Source of the DNA: Nocardiaceae bacterium
Lineage (GTDB): Bacteria > Actinomycetota > Actinomycetes > Mycobacteriales > Mycobacteriaceae
Assembly (NCBI GenBank): GCA_021372355.1
Contig: JAJFUQ010000100.1
Location: 1 to 40,619 of the forward strand
Reading direction: 5' to 3'
DNA: 40,619 nucleotides
In this document: one piece after another, positions 9,711-17,819 of the stretch
How positions within the stretch are numbered: the first letter of the stretch is position 1
Layout of the letters: the number at the start of each line of letters is the position of its first letter
The notes under the pieces: generated by a model
Databases searched by the model: none
Seen by the model: the letters and a program-made list of their open reading frames with translations, nothing else
What the model was told of the DNA's origin: nothing
Made by a program: the position numbers and the translations under genes

Positions 9711-10724
9711 TCAAACGCCGTCGACGAGCCCCCGAATGACGGCGCTCACGGGTCCGTCCGGGGCCGAGGGGTAGCCGGTCCCGGCCCACAGGTGAAGACG
9801 GCTGGTATCGCCGGCCTGGCTCGCGGCTTGCCGCAGGGGCCGCGTGAGGTGGTGGATCTCGGGGTAGCCGAACGGCGCGGTCGCATCGTGCCGGTCGATG
9901 AACCCATTGCGCAGTGCGCGCGCCGGCCGACCTGTGAAGGCGTGCGTCAGGACGGTCTCCGTGAATGCCGGGTCGGCGAGTGCGTCCCGGTGGGTCCGCG
10001 AGGTGCCGGCCTCGTCAGTTCTGAGCAGCAGGGTGCCGACCGCAACGGCTTCTGCGCCGGATTCCAGCAATTCGCGCACGGCCAGGGGGCCGTCGACGCC
10101 ACCCGCGGCCACGATGGAAAGCGGGGTAACCGATCGGACCGCGCGCACGAGTTCGGCGGTCGCCATCTCCTCGATGGCTCGCCGCGGCTCGAACGTTGCG
10201 CTGTGACCGCCGGCGGATGGACCTTGCACGACCAACGCGTCCACGCCGAGGTCATGCGCGGCTCGTGCCTCGTCGGGCGTGGTCACGGACGCGAACACCT
10301 TCGTGCCCGCCTTCTGCAGTCGCGCGAGGTCGGCGTGCGACGGCAAGCCGAACGTGAAGGAGACCGCGGGCACCGGGTCGGTGACGAGGAGGTCGAGTTT
10401 GGCGGCCCAGTCATCGTCATCGGCCCGCGGAACCGGCGGAAGTTCGGCGCCGAGCGCGTCCGCGTCCGACTGCAGTTCGGCGCGGTACGTGCGGTACTGG
10501 TCGGCGGAGATCGTCGAGTCGCCGGGCACGAAGAGATTGACCCCGAAGCCGCCGACCGATCGCACCGCACGGATTTCCTCGGCCAGCGCATCGACCGATC
10601 TGTATCCCGCTGCGACAAAAGGGAATCCACCGGCGTCGTGCACCGCGATCGACAGTGCGGCCGTGGTGGGACCCCCGGCCATGGGCGCCGCCACGATCGG
10701 AATTGCGGAATCGAGCAGACTCAC
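9711..10724 (-). CDS. Nitronate monooxygenase / 2-nitropropane dioxygenase-type FMN enzyme
   Basis: A 337-residue TIM-barrel flavoenzyme. The start IPIVAAPMAGGPTT, the middle VVQGPSAGGHSATFE and IVAAGGVDGPLAVRELLESGAEAVAVGTLLL (FMN-phosphate binding region) are typical of the NMO family. These enzymes oxidise alkyl nitronates such as propionate-3-nitronate, though many family members have other or unknown substrates. A GTG start at 10724 has AAGGAG 7 nt upstream. It is divergent from the MpaB-like gene across about 85 bp. The family is clear; the substrate is not. Confidence 0.88.
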   Translation of the reverse strand: MSLLDSAIPIVAAPMAGGPTTAALSIAVHDAGGFPFVAAGYRSVDALAEEIRAVRSVGGFGVNLFVPGDSTISADQYRTYRAELQSDADALGAELPPVPRADDDDWAAKLDLLVTDPVPAVSFTFGLPSHADLARLQKAGTKVFASVTTPDEARAAHDLGVDALVVQGPSAGGHSATFEPRRAIEEMATAELVRAVRSVTPLSIVAAGGVDGPLAVRELLESGAEAVAVGTLLLRTDEAGTSRTHRDALADPAFTETVLTHAFTGRPARALRNGFIDRHDATAPFGYPEIHHLTRPLRQAASQAGDTSRLHLWAGTGYPSAPDGPVSAVIRGLVDGV

Positions 10725-10770
10725 CGAATTCTCCTTCCCCTGAATTCTCAGAGTAGGTCGTCCGGCGTCC

Positions 10771-10776
10771 TACGCT
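10771..10776 (+). promoter_or_regulatory. Probable -10 box for the MpaB-like gene
   Basis: TACGCT in the 85-bp divergent region would start transcription near 10783, giving a leader of about 30 nt that includes GGGAG before the GTG at 10812. It is a motif match only. Confidence 0.35.
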
Positions 10777-10811
10777 GGGGATGACCGATCATCGACGATC
10801 TGGGAGTGGAC

Positions 10812-11675
10812 GTGGCCCGTAAAGATCGAAACGCGGGGCTCGACCCCGAAACCGACTATGAACAGATAAACCGGAATGTCGGCCTGTACGACTTTCCCTG
10901 GGACGGAATGCAGGCACTCGGCCTGGCGCTGTTCCGGACCTATGCCGTTCCGAGTATCGGCCGGTTGCTGCACCAGACCGGTGAATTCGAAACCGCGACG
11001 CAGAAGCGGCACGACGACACCGGACTACTGCTCGAAATCCCTGGCGAGAAGGGGCTCGACAGCTTCGACGGCCGGGCGGCGGTCCGCCGGATCAATCAGA
11101 TGCACCATCTGTACAAGATCTCGAATGACGACATGCGGTACGTGTTGTCGACGTTCGTCGTTGTGCCGACGCGTTGGATCGAGGCGTACGGATGGCGGAA
11201 GCTGAGCCCCGACGAAGTCCGGGCCGGCGTGCGCTACTACCAAGAACTCGGCCGCCGGATGGGGATCAAGGAGATTCCGCAGACGTACGCGGAGTTCGCA
11301 CAATTCATGGACGACTACGAGGCCGAGTACTTCGGCTTCGACCAGGGTGGCCGACAAGTCGCGGACGCGACGCTCGACCTGCTCGCGTCGTTCTATCCGC
11401 TGATCCCGAACCGGATGATGAAGCACTTCTCCCGGTGCCTCATGGATCGCCCACTCCTGGACGCGTTCCACTACGACGTACCGAGTGCGCTGTCGAGATG
11501 GCTCGCGCGTCAGTCGCTCGTACTGCGCGGCAGGTTCGTCGCGCTGCTCCCGGCGCGCAAACGCCCGAAGTACCTCCGGGACCGGCGGCGCGTGCGCAGT
11601 TATCCGCACGGTTTCGATCTCGCCGATCTTGGATCGCGAGCCGTCCACGACGTGATATCCCGGAAGTCTGCATAA
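10812..11675 (+). CDS. MpaB / rubber-oxygenase-like protein (DUF2236)
   Basis: A 287-residue, mostly helical protein of the oxygenase MpaB / latex-clearing family, which in characterised members binds b-type haem. Typical blocks are QMHHLYKISNDDMRYVLSTFVVVPTRW (shortened here to MHHLYKISNDDMRYV) and the Arg-rich C-terminus. Most bacterial members are uncharacterised, so a substrate cannot be named. GTG 10812 has GGAG 5 nt upstream; a GTG at 10806 is inside that site and is less likely. A small unknown gene follows 24 bp downstream in the same direction and is probably co-transcribed. Confidence 0.8.
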   Translation: MARKDRNAGLDPETDYEQINRNVGLYDFPWDGMQALGLALFRTYAVPSIGRLLHQTGEFETATQKRHDDTGLLLEIPGEKGLDSFDGRAAVRRINQMHHLYKISNDDMRYVLSTFVVVPTRWIEAYGWRKLSPDEVRAGVRYYQELGRRMGIKEIPQTYAEFAQFMDDYEAEYFGFDQGGRQVADATLDLLASFYPLIPNRMMKHFSRCLMDRPLLDAFHYDVPSALSRWLARQSLVLRGRFVALLPARKRPKYLRDRRRVRSYPHGFDLADLGSRAVHDVISRKSA

Positions 11676-11699
11676 CCGCCTCGACGTTAGGTTCCGCAG

Positions 11700-12053
11700 T
11701 TGTCTTTCGTCACCGCTCTCATTCGCGTCAACTACCGGGTCGTGCGGACGCCCGCAGATCTCGTTCGCCGGAAAGTCCTCAACCGTCTACCCGATGATTC
11801 GCTGGTGCGCCTCACAGCGGACGGTGCGATCGGTCTGGCGGACGCGGTGATCGGCCGCATCACCGGTGACGACGAACTGCGCGAGCGCGGGGGAGCGATG
11901 GCGAAGTCCGTGACCGACGTCCTCGCGACGAAGGCTCCGCGGCTGAACATCCCGCCGCTGGAGCGCGCGCTGACTCCGCCGGCCTATGACGCGGAGTCGT
12001 TGCGGACCGAAATCCCTGGTGGCCTCGAAATCGACGGCTACACGTCGACCTGA
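11700..12053 (+). CDS. Small conserved-looking protein of unknown function
   Basis: A 117-residue protein starting at TTG 11700 with a weak AGG upstream. It has an amphipathic N-terminus (MSFVTALIRVNYRVV), a charged middle and a Pro-rich C-terminal part (LNIPPLERALTPPAYDAESL). No domain is recognised. It follows the MpaB-like gene closely in the same direction and has normal GC-rich codon use, so it is likely real; the start is uncertain because no ATG is available nearby. Confidence 0.55.
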   Translation: MSFVTALIRVNYRVVRTPADLVRRKVLNRLPDDSLVRLTADGAIGLADAVIGRITGDDELRERGGAMAKSVTDVLATKAPRLNIPPLERALTPPAYDAESLRTEIPGGLEIDGYTST

Positions 12054-12081
12054 TTCCATCCGCGAAGGAATGTCTTCGCCC

Positions 12082-12087
12082 TACGGT
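12082..12087 (+). promoter_or_regulatory. -10 box of a leaderless UPF0145 gene
   Basis: TACGGT lies 6 nt before ATG 12094 with no ribosome site between, matching the leaderless pattern of this window. Confidence 0.4.
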
Positions 12088-12093
12088 TGTCCC

Positions 12094-12408
12094 ATGATCA
12101 TCGTGACCAGCAATGACATCCCCGGGGCAACTGTCACACGCACGATCGGCGAGGTCTTCGGACTGACCGTCCGGTCGCGTCACATCGGTTCGAACATCGC
12201 GGCCGGCTTCAAGTCGCTTGCCGGTGGCGAGCTGCGGGGTATCACCCAGCTCCTGCAGGAGGCACGCGGCGAGGCCCTGCAGCGTCTCGCGGAGGAAGCC
12301 ACCCGCGCGGGTGGGAACGCGGTGGTCGCGTTCCGCTTCGAGACGACCGAGTACGCCGGCACCGGCGTCGAGGTCTGCGCGTACGGCACGGCCGTCATCA
12401 TCAGCTGA
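12094..12408 (+). CDS. YbjQ / UPF0145 family protein
   Basis: A 104-residue member of the YbjQ (DUF74) family. Diagnostic parts are the start MIIVTSNDIPGATVTRTIGE, then VRSRHIGSNIAAGFKSLAGGE, and the C-terminal A-x-G-GNAVVAFRFET block with GVEVCAYGTAV. The family forms small pentameric beta-rich assemblies of unknown role, sometimes called heavy-metal-binding without direct proof. It ends in TGATCA, whose second half is the stop of the convergent gene. Confidence 0.88.
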   Translation: MIIVTSNDIPGATVTRTIGEVFGLTVRSRHIGSNIAAGFKSLAGGELRGITQLLQEARGEALQRLAEEATRAGGNAVVAFRFETTEYAGTGVEVCAYGTAVIIS

Positions 12409-12798
12409 TCAGTCGAAGTCGATCCGGATCGTCAGCCGTTCGGTTCCGGCGAGGCGAACACCGACGCTGTTGATCCCACCGAGGTCGGCCAGGCGTGCGT
12501 CGGTGTCGTCGTCGGGGAGCAGGACGGCGGTGCCGGCGTGCCACACCCCGCGAATCCGGACACGTACCGCGGGATTGGCCTGAATGTTGCGTACGTAGTC
12601 GGACTGGTAGCCGTGTTCGGACACCATCCAGAAGCTGCCGCCTCGGCGTTTGCCCCCGATGGGGGTCTGGCGGGGCAGGCCGCTCTTTCGGCCGATCGTC
12701 TCGATCATCGGAACGCCGCCGCTCTTGCGGACGAGCGGATTGATGACGGTGCGCTGCGCGGTGTGGACGAGACGAAACTTCAGCTTGTCGAGTGCCAT
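12409..12798 (-). CDS. Ddn-like deazaflavin (F420)-dependent nitroreductase family protein
   Basis: A 129-residue split-beta-barrel protein. The blocks PMIETIGRKSGLPRQTPI, SFWMVSEHG and VRNIQANPAVRVRIRGVWHAG match the Ddn/F420-dependent family of mycobacteria and relatives. Members reduce quinones or nitroaromatics with F420H2, and many have unknown substrates. AAGG lies before the ATG. The gene abuts the UPF0145 gene stop to stop. It is one of two Ddn-like genes here (see 29695-30117), consistent with an F420-using actinomycete. Confidence 0.88.
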   Translation of the reverse strand: MALDKLKFRLVHTAQRTVINPLVRKSGGVPMIETIGRKSGLPRQTPIGGKRRGGSFWMVSEHGYQSDYVRNIQANPAVRVRIRGVWHAGTAVLLPDDDTDARLADLGGINSVGVRLAGTERLTIRIDFD

Positions 12799-12814
12799 CT
12801 GAATTCCTTCGGGG

Positions 12815-13642
12815 TTAGGTCACGAGCAGAGGGAGCGTTTCCGAGCAGCCTGCGTGAAGTTTGTGCGTGGCGAGGTCGTCGCCACGCGTGTCACCCCGGT
12901 TGATGATGACGACCGGCTTGCCGTGCTTGGCGGCATGCCGCACGAACCGGAAACCCGACATCACCGTCAGCGATGACCCGGCGACGAGCAGGGCGTCCGC
13001 GTCGTCGAGCATCGCGAACGCTCTGTCCACCCGTTCGCGCGGCACGTTCTCCCCGAAGTAGACGATGTCTGGTTTGAGCATCCCCGCGCAGAGCGGGCAG
13101 TCGACCATTCGGAAGTGTTCGGTGCGATCGACGATGGCGTCGGCATCCGGTGCGACTTCCAGACCGGTCAGGCTCGCGGCCGTGAATTCCGGGTTGAGCT
13201 GCTCGAGCGTCTCGGCGAGGGCGTACCGCGACTGCCGGTAACCGCAGCGAAGGCACACGACCTGGGCGTACGTGCCGTGCAGGTCGACGACTCGGCGCGA
13301 CCCTGCCTTCGTGTGCAGGAGGTCGATGTTCTGCGTGATCACACCGTTGAGTGCGCCAGTGCGTTCGAGAGTCGCGAGGGCCCGGTGGCCGCTATTCGGC
13401 TGTGCACCGTCGACGATCCGCCAGCCGACGTGGTTCCGCGCCCAGTAGCGTCGGCGGAAGTCTGCGTCGCCGACGAACTGCTGGTACGTCATCGGATTGC
13501 GCGGCGGTGAATCCGGGCCGCGATAGTCGGGGATGCCGGAATCGGTCGACATGCCCGCGCCTGTGAGCGCGACGGTCGTGGCGCCCGCCAGGAGCGAACC
13601 GATCTCGCTGATCTGCGCAGGCAGGTCGGCGGTTCGCGTCAT
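12815..13642 (-). CDS. Sirtuin (Sir2) NAD-dependent deacylase
   Basis: A 275-residue sirtuin. NAD-binding motifs are GAGMSTDSGIPDYRG (28-42) and TQNID (103-107). The catalytic base is His122 in DLHG. Zinc ligands are Cys130/Cys133 and Cys182/Cys185. GSSLTV and INRGDT complete the Rossmann site. The length and sequence style resemble the SIRT4-like class II group, which removes acyl or ADP-ribosyl-linked groups; specificity is not determined. TAGCCT (minus strand) ends 7 nt before the ATG, so the transcript is probably leaderless. It is divergent from the dehydrogenase at 13681 with only 38 bp between the start codons. Confidence 0.93.
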   Translation of the reverse strand: MTRTADLPAQISEIGSLLAGATTVALTGAGMSTDSGIPDYRGPDSPPRNPMTYQQFVGDADFRRRYWARNHVGWRIVDGAQPNSGHRALATLERTGALNGVITQNIDLLHTKAGSRRVVDLHGTYAQVVCLRCGYRQSRYALAETLEQLNPEFTAASLTGLEVAPDADAIVDRTEHFRMVDCPLCAGMLKPDIVYFGENVPRERVDRAFAMLDDADALLVAGSSLTVMSGFRFVRHAAKHGKPVVIINRGDTRGDDLATHKLHAGCSETLPLLVT

Positions 13643-13680
13643 GTTCCCCAGGCTAGCTACTCAGATGATCTGATGGACAG
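13643..13680. promoter_or_regulatory. 38-bp divergent promoter region with a 13-bp dyad
   Basis: Between the sirtuin and dehydrogenase starts are a minus-strand -10 (TAGCCT, 13650-13655) and the dyad TCAGA-TGA-TCTGA (13661-13673). The two genes must share overlapping promoter DNA. A regulator site is plausible but unproven. Confidence 0.35.
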
Positions 13681-14742
13681 ATGCGCATCGGTCTCATCGA
13701 GGGAGACGGAATCGGTCCTGAGGTTGTTTCCGCCGCCCGTCGGGTCGTCGACACCGCTCTGGCGACCCACAATCTGACCGTCGACTGGGTTCCGCTGCTT
13801 CTGGGCCACGCGGCCATCGATGCGCTCGGTTCGCCGATGCCGGACGAGACGATCAACGGACTCGATGAGCTCGACGCCTGGATTCTCGGCCCGCACGACA
13901 ATGTGTCGTACCCCGTCGAGCATCGGGTAGGGCCGCCGCCCGGCGGATTCATTCGAAAGCGGTACGGGCTCTTCGCGAATATTCGTCCGGCGCGCACATT
14001 CGCCGGTGTGCCGTCGATCGGGCGTTCAATGGATCTGGTCATCGTCCGCGAGAACACCGAGGGTTTCTACAGCGACCGCAACATGTTCGTCGGGTCGGGG
14101 GAGTTCATGCCGACCGCCGACGTGGCCATGCAGGTCGGCGTGGTTACTCGAGCGGCGTGCGAACGGATCGCTCAGATCGCATTCGAACTCGCGCAGAGCC
14201 GCCGACGGCAGGTGACGGTGGTCCACAAGGCCAACGTGCTCCCACTGACAACCGGGCTGTTTCGCGATGTCTGTCGGGAAGTCGGTGAAGCGTTTCCCGA
14301 CGTCGAACTGGTCGACGAGCACGTCGACGCGATGGCCGCCCTGCTCGTTCGCCGACCCGACGATTTCGACGTCATCGTCACCGAGAATCTGTTCGGCGAC
14401 ATCTTGTCCGATCTCGCGGGGGAGTTGGCCGGGTCGATCGGGCTGTCGGCGTCGCTCAACTGCTCGACGACCAAGGCGATGGCCCAGGCAGTCCACGGCG
14501 CCGCCCCGACGATCGCCGGACAGAACGTCGCCAACCCGGCCGCGACGATCCTCTCGTCCGCGATGTTGTTGCGCTGGTTGAGCACTCGCTTCGACGACGC
14601 GGTCCTCTCCAAGTGTGCCGACACCATCGAGGAAGCGACCGCGGCAACCCTCGAGTCCGGCGTTCGCACGCGAGATCTCGGGGGAGCCGCATCGACGTCA
14701 GAGTTCACCGACCGAGTGTGTGCGGCAATCAGCCGTACGTGA
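13681..14742 (+). CDS. Isocitrate/isopropylmalate-family dehydrogenase
   Basis: A 353-residue beta-decarboxylating dehydrogenase acting on a 2R,3S-malate-type substrate with NAD(P)+. Motifs are IEGDGIGPEVV at the N-terminus, the substrate segment RENTEGFYSDRN, the catalytic HKANVLPLTTGLF and the metal-binding ENLFGDILSDLAGELAGS. The order LeuB or isocitrate dehydrogenase cannot be told apart; homoisocitrate, tartrate or 3-isopropylmalate are all possible, since no leucine genes are nearby. The ATG follows GGACAG. It overlaps the next, convergent, gene by 14 bp. Confidence 0.88.
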   Translation: MRIGLIEGDGIGPEVVSAARRVVDTALATHNLTVDWVPLLLGHAAIDALGSPMPDETINGLDELDAWILGPHDNVSYPVEHRVGPPPGGFIRKRYGLFANIRPARTFAGVPSIGRSMDLVIVRENTEGFYSDRNMFVGSGEFMPTADVAMQVGVVTRAACERIAQIAFELAQSRRRQVTVVHKANVLPLTTGLFRDVCREVGEAFPDVELVDEHVDAMAALLVRRPDDFDVIVTENLFGDILSDLAGELAGSIGLSASLNCSTTKAMAQAVHGAAPTIAGQNVANPAATILSSAMLLRWLSTRFDDAVLSKCADTIEEATAATLESGVRTRDLGGAASTSEFTDRVCAAISRT

Positions 14743-15727
14743 GCTCCGCCTCGCGTGCCTTGAGGAAGGCCTGCGCGCAGTTGATCACCACGATGATTCC
14801 GATCAGCACCCAGAAGTTGGCCGCGGCCCACGTCACGAGGTTGGTGACGTCCGGCTGGTTGATCTCAGTTTCGATCGTGGCGATGAAGGCCGGGTTGACG
14901 AGCCGGTGGGTGAGGGTCAGACCAGCGAGAACGGCGACGAAGGCGGCATTCGCAACACCGTTCGCCCAAGCCAACGAGTACGTCCAGTGCCCCGTGCGGT
15001 ACTTCGCGATCTCGACCACGACGAACGCTGCCAACGTCAGATAGATGGCGATGATCCAGCCGTGCCACAGGTCGGGGTGGAACAGCGCGACGCTGTTTCC
15101 GTCCGCATTGAGCAGGTACGAGTGGTCCTTCTGCCACAGCAGGAACAGCGCGATCATCGCGATGCCGACCAGGCTCCAGATGAATTCGCCGAGTCCGACC
15201 CGGGTGGCCTTTACGTGGTTGGGGAGCTTGTCGGGCGTCCATTCATCGACGAGGCCCTTGGGGGCGCGGCCGGCTTTACGTTCGTAGAACGCGAAGACGA
15301 GCGTCACCCAGAAGAAGATGTGAAACACGACCTGGGCCGCCGCACCAATGCCCTGACCCACGGCCGACCACACCGGGCTGTCGTTGATGAGCGCGGAAAT
15401 GATGACCACGACGCCGACAATCGTCGGCACGACCGGAACGAGCGCGCGCAGCAACGCGACATAGGACGGGAAATACTCCGGCCCGATGAGATGTGCCGGC
15501 TTGTCCCGGTACTTCATCGCCAGCACCGTAGGGTCGCCGAGTTCGTTCAGAACCTCGCGTTCGGCGGTCTCCGGGGAGATTCCGCCCTCGGCGATTCGAC
15601 CCTCGACCGTATCGGCGATGGTGCCGCGAAGCTCCTCGGCGATGTCGGCCCGCTGGGCCTCGGGAAGTCGACGCGCGACCTCGGCGATGTAGCGCTCAGA
15701 GAGCGTCTGGGCAGTGGAGCTGGTCAT
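14729..15727 (-). CDS. HAAS-domain membrane protein
   Basis: A 332-residue protein. An N-terminal helical HAAS (DUF1700-like) domain covers about 1-75 (RYIAEVARRLPEAQRADIAEEL, shown here shortened to RLPEAQRADIAEEL, then VLNELGDPTVLAMKY). About seven membrane segments follow, with a conserved-looking cytoplasmic loop. HAAS proteins are usually paired with a PadR regulator and act as membrane signalling or accessory proteins; the role is unknown. ATG 15727 overlaps the padR stop by ATGA, so the pair is coupled. Its end overlaps the convergent dehydrogenase gene by 14 bp. Confidence 0.85.
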   Translation of the reverse strand: MTSSTAQTLSERYIAEVARRLPEAQRADIAEELRGTIADTVEGRIAEGGISPETAEREVLNELGDPTVLAMKYRDKPAHLIGPEYFPSYVALLRALVPVVPTIVGVVVIISALINDSPVWSAVGQGIGAAAQVVFHIFFWVTLVFAFYERKAGRAPKGLVDEWTPDKLPNHVKATRVGLGEFIWSLVGIAMIALFLLWQKDHSYLLNADGNSVALFHPDLWHGWIIAIYLTLAAFVVVEIAKYRTGHWTYSLAWANGVANAAFVAVLAGLTLTHRLVNPAFIATIETEINQPDVTNLVTWAAANFWVLIGIIVVINCAQAFLKAREAELTYG

Positions 15728-16062
15728 TGCTTGTCTCCTTGCGCAATGGAATTCAGGGTTTTGTCGAGGGTGCGCCACTCGGCGAGGAGTACGTCCAGCA
15801 CTTGCTTGCCGTCTTCGCTGACCGCGTAGAACTTGCGTGGGCGAACGTCCTCGGTGTTCCACTCGCTGGTCAGCAGACCTTGCTTCTCGAGGCGGCGAAG
15901 AAGGGGGTAGAGGGTGTTCGTATCGACCTCGACGCCCGCTTTGTTGAGCGTTTCGAGCAGCGAGTATCCGTACTGCGGGGACTGCAGCAACGACAGGCAC
16001 GCCACCACGACGGTGCCCCTTCGCAACTCCTGCAGATGTCCCGCGAGAATCTCTTCTGTCAC
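15724..16062 (-). CDS. PadR-family transcriptional regulator
   Basis: A 112-residue PadR repressor. The winged helix is QELRRGTVVVACLSLL and YGYSLLETLNKAGVEVDTNTLYPLLRRLEKQGLL (key residues Y-G-Y and L-Y-P-L-L-R-R-L-E), with a short C-terminal dimer helix. GTG 16062 lies 7 nt downstream of a TATCGT box and just past a strong dyad, so the gene is probably leaderless and self-repressed. It should control the coupled HAAS gene. The ligand is unknown. Confidence 0.92.
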   Translation of the reverse strand: MTEEILAGHLQELRRGTVVVACLSLLQSPQYGYSLLETLNKAGVEVDTNTLYPLLRRLEKQGLLTSEWNTEDVRPRKFYAVSEDGKQVLDVLLAEWRTLDKTLNSIAQGDKQ

Positions 16063-16069
16063 GCTTCAC

Positions 16070-16096
16070 ACGATAGCGTGTGACGCACACTATCGT
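16070..16096 (-). promoter_or_regulatory. PadR operator and promoter
   Basis: Outer arms ACGATAG (16070-16076) and CTATCGT (16090-16096) and inner arms GTGTG (16078-16082) and CACAC (16086-16090) form a near-perfect dyad of 27 bp. The left arm contains the minus-strand -10 TATCGT (16070-16075), 7 nt before the padR GTG. A protein bound here would block the promoter. PadR binding is inferred from position. Confidence 0.65.
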
Positions 16097-16127
16097 CTAG
16101 CGCGCAATGAAGTGACGCCAACCACTG

Positions 16128-17786
16128 CTAGGTCCGACGGGCCATTTCGGCAAGCCAGGTGTGGACGAGCGGCACGACCGACGCGCCCTCGCCACTCGCG
16201 GAAGCCACCCGTTTCATCGAACCGCCGCGGATATCGCCGATGGCGAAGACACCGGGCACCGTAGTCGCGAGATCCTCGGGCGGAAGGCCGTCGATCCAGG
16301 CTTCCTGTGGAACGTCGCGGCCCGTGAGCACGAATCCGCGTTCGTCGGTCGCGATGGACCGTGACAGCCAGTCGCAGTGCGGTTCGGCGCCGAGAAGGAG
16401 GAACAGTCCGCCGACCGCGATGCGCGTGGTCTCGCCGGAGCGCGTGTCGGTGAGACCGATCCATTCGAGGGAGTCGTCGCCATCGCCGTCGGTGACCTCC
16501 GTGCACGTCTGCACGGTGATGCGAGGGGTGTGTTTGATCTCGCCGATCAGATACGCGGACATCGTCTCGTCGAGGCTCGGGCGGCGCACGATCAGTCGGA
16601 CCGAGCGTGCGAACCGGGCCAGGTGAACTGCGGCCTGACCAGCGGAGTTGCCGCCACCCACGACCACGACGTCGCGGCCGTCCATCTCGCGTGAAGCGGT
16701 GAGTGCGGCGCCGTAGTAGACGCCCTTGCCGACGAGTTCCTCGAGGCGTTCGACGCCGAGCTTGCGGTACGAGACGCCCGTCGCGACCACGACCGACCGT
16801 GCGCGGATTCGACCGCCGTCGGTGACGAGTTCGTGCGGATCACCCGGTTCGATCGCCGTGACCGGCCATCCCGTGAAGAACTGTGCCCCGAACCGGATCG
16901 CCTGGCTGCGGGCACGCTGCGACAACCGCATCCCCGAGATTCCGCGCGGGAATCCGAGGTAGTTCCGGATCATCGAACTGGTGCCGGCCTGGCCGCCGAT
17001 CGCGCCGGATTCGAGTACGACGGTCGACAGTCCCTCGGAGGCGCCGTATACGGCGGCGGCAAGTCCCGCCGGGCCCGCGCCGACGACGGCGAGGTCGACG
17101 ACGTCCGGCACGTTGATGTGGTCGGGCGAGCCGTACAGCCGCCGGGCGATATCGCTCACCGATCGGGGTACGGCAACGCTCTGGTTCATCGCCCACACGA
17201 GTGGGTAGCCGCTGTTCTCCGGCGCCCGATCGCGAATCATGCGGCCGACTTCACTGTCCGGCGAGTACACGCGATACGGCATACCCATCCGGTCGAAGAA
17301 GTCGCGAATCTCCATCACGAGAGTCGACATGACCGGGGTGATGATCTTGGCGGTGACCGCCTCGGGGTCCGGCACCGTCGAACCCCAGTCCGACAGCATG
17401 TCGGTGATCGCGTGGTGAAACTCCTCGTCCCGCGGCCCGCGTGGCATCAGCAGGTAGGCGTCGTATTTGCCCTTGGCCATGCCCATGCGCAGCGGCTGCG
17501 AATCGCGGAGGAACCGTTCCATCGGCGTGACGATCGCGCGGCGAGCAGTGGGAACTGCCGCGCGCCACTGCTCGAACGCGTGCAGGACGGGCGCGTCGGG
17601 CAACTCGGAGTCACTGACGAACAACGCGACCAGTCGGCCGCTTTCGACGACGCGCTCCGCCTCTTTGAGCGCCTGTTCGGCGGAACGGGCGGGAATGAGT
17701 TCGTAGTCGCGCGCGTACCGCCCGAACTCTTCGACGAGAAAGTCGGCGTGTTCGTCGGACGTCAGCAGGATCGCAGGTCGCTCCAC
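16128..17786 (-). CDS. Receiver-fused FAD/NAD(P)-dependent reductase lacking the CxxC
   Basis: A 552-residue protein. An N-terminal receiver-like domain (1-130) has Asp11 and Asp59 (VSDSELPD) but no clear Lys at the usual C-terminal position. A middle domain (about 145-225) looks like a glutaredoxin/thioredoxin fold without its cysteines (FFDRMGMPYRVYSP). The rest is a thioredoxin-reductase-like core: VVGAGPAGLAAAVYGASEG binds FAD, VVVGGGNSAGQAA binds NAD(P)H, and GVFAIGDIRGGS is the C-terminal FAD contact. Only two cysteines exist and no CxxC occurs, so it cannot act as a classical thioredoxin reductase. A GTG at 17786 follows TATGAT by 6 nt (leaderless). The substrate is unknown. Confidence 0.88.
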   Translation of the reverse strand: MERPAILLTSDEHADFLVEEFGRYARDYELIPARSAEQALKEAERVVESGRLVALFVSDSELPDAPVLHAFEQWRAAVPTARRAIVTPMERFLRDSQPLRMGMAKGKYDAYLLMPRGPRDEEFHHAITDMLSDWGSTVPDPEAVTAKIITPVMSTLVMEIRDFFDRMGMPYRVYSPDSEVGRMIRDRAPENSGYPLVWAMNQSVAVPRSVSDIARRLYGSPDHINVPDVVDLAVVGAGPAGLAAAVYGASEGLSTVVLESGAIGGQAGTSSMIRNYLGFPRGISGMRLSQRARSQAIRFGAQFFTGWPVTAIEPGDPHELVTDGGRIRARSVVVATGVSYRKLGVERLEELVGKGVYYGAALTASREMDGRDVVVVGGGNSAGQAAVHLARFARSVRLIVRRPSLDETMSAYLIGEIKHTPRITVQTCTEVTDGDGDDSLEWIGLTDTRSGETTRIAVGGLFLLLGAEPHCDWLSRSIATDERGFVLTGRDVPQEAWIDGLPPEDLATTVPGVFAIGDIRGGSMKRVASASGEGASVVPLVHTWLAEMARRT

Positions 17787-17792
17787 GATCGG

Positions 17793-17798
17793 ATCATA
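17793..17798 (-). promoter_or_regulatory. -10 box of the receiver-fused reductase gene
   Basis: TATGAT on the minus strand, 6 nt before GTG 17786, is the best -10 match in the window and supports a leaderless transcript. Confidence 0.5.
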
Positions 17799-17819
17799 TG
17801 GGCTGGACCTACCCGGTGG

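Noticed and set aside
12406..12411. TGATCA shared stop at convergent gene ends (also at 34252-34257)
   Set aside because: Two tail-to-tail genes sharing a palindromic stop; seen more than once but expected by chance in tightly packed genes.
16101..16127. Possible gene between padR and the receiver-fused reductase
   Set aside because: Too short for a gene; it holds only the operator flank and the reductase end.
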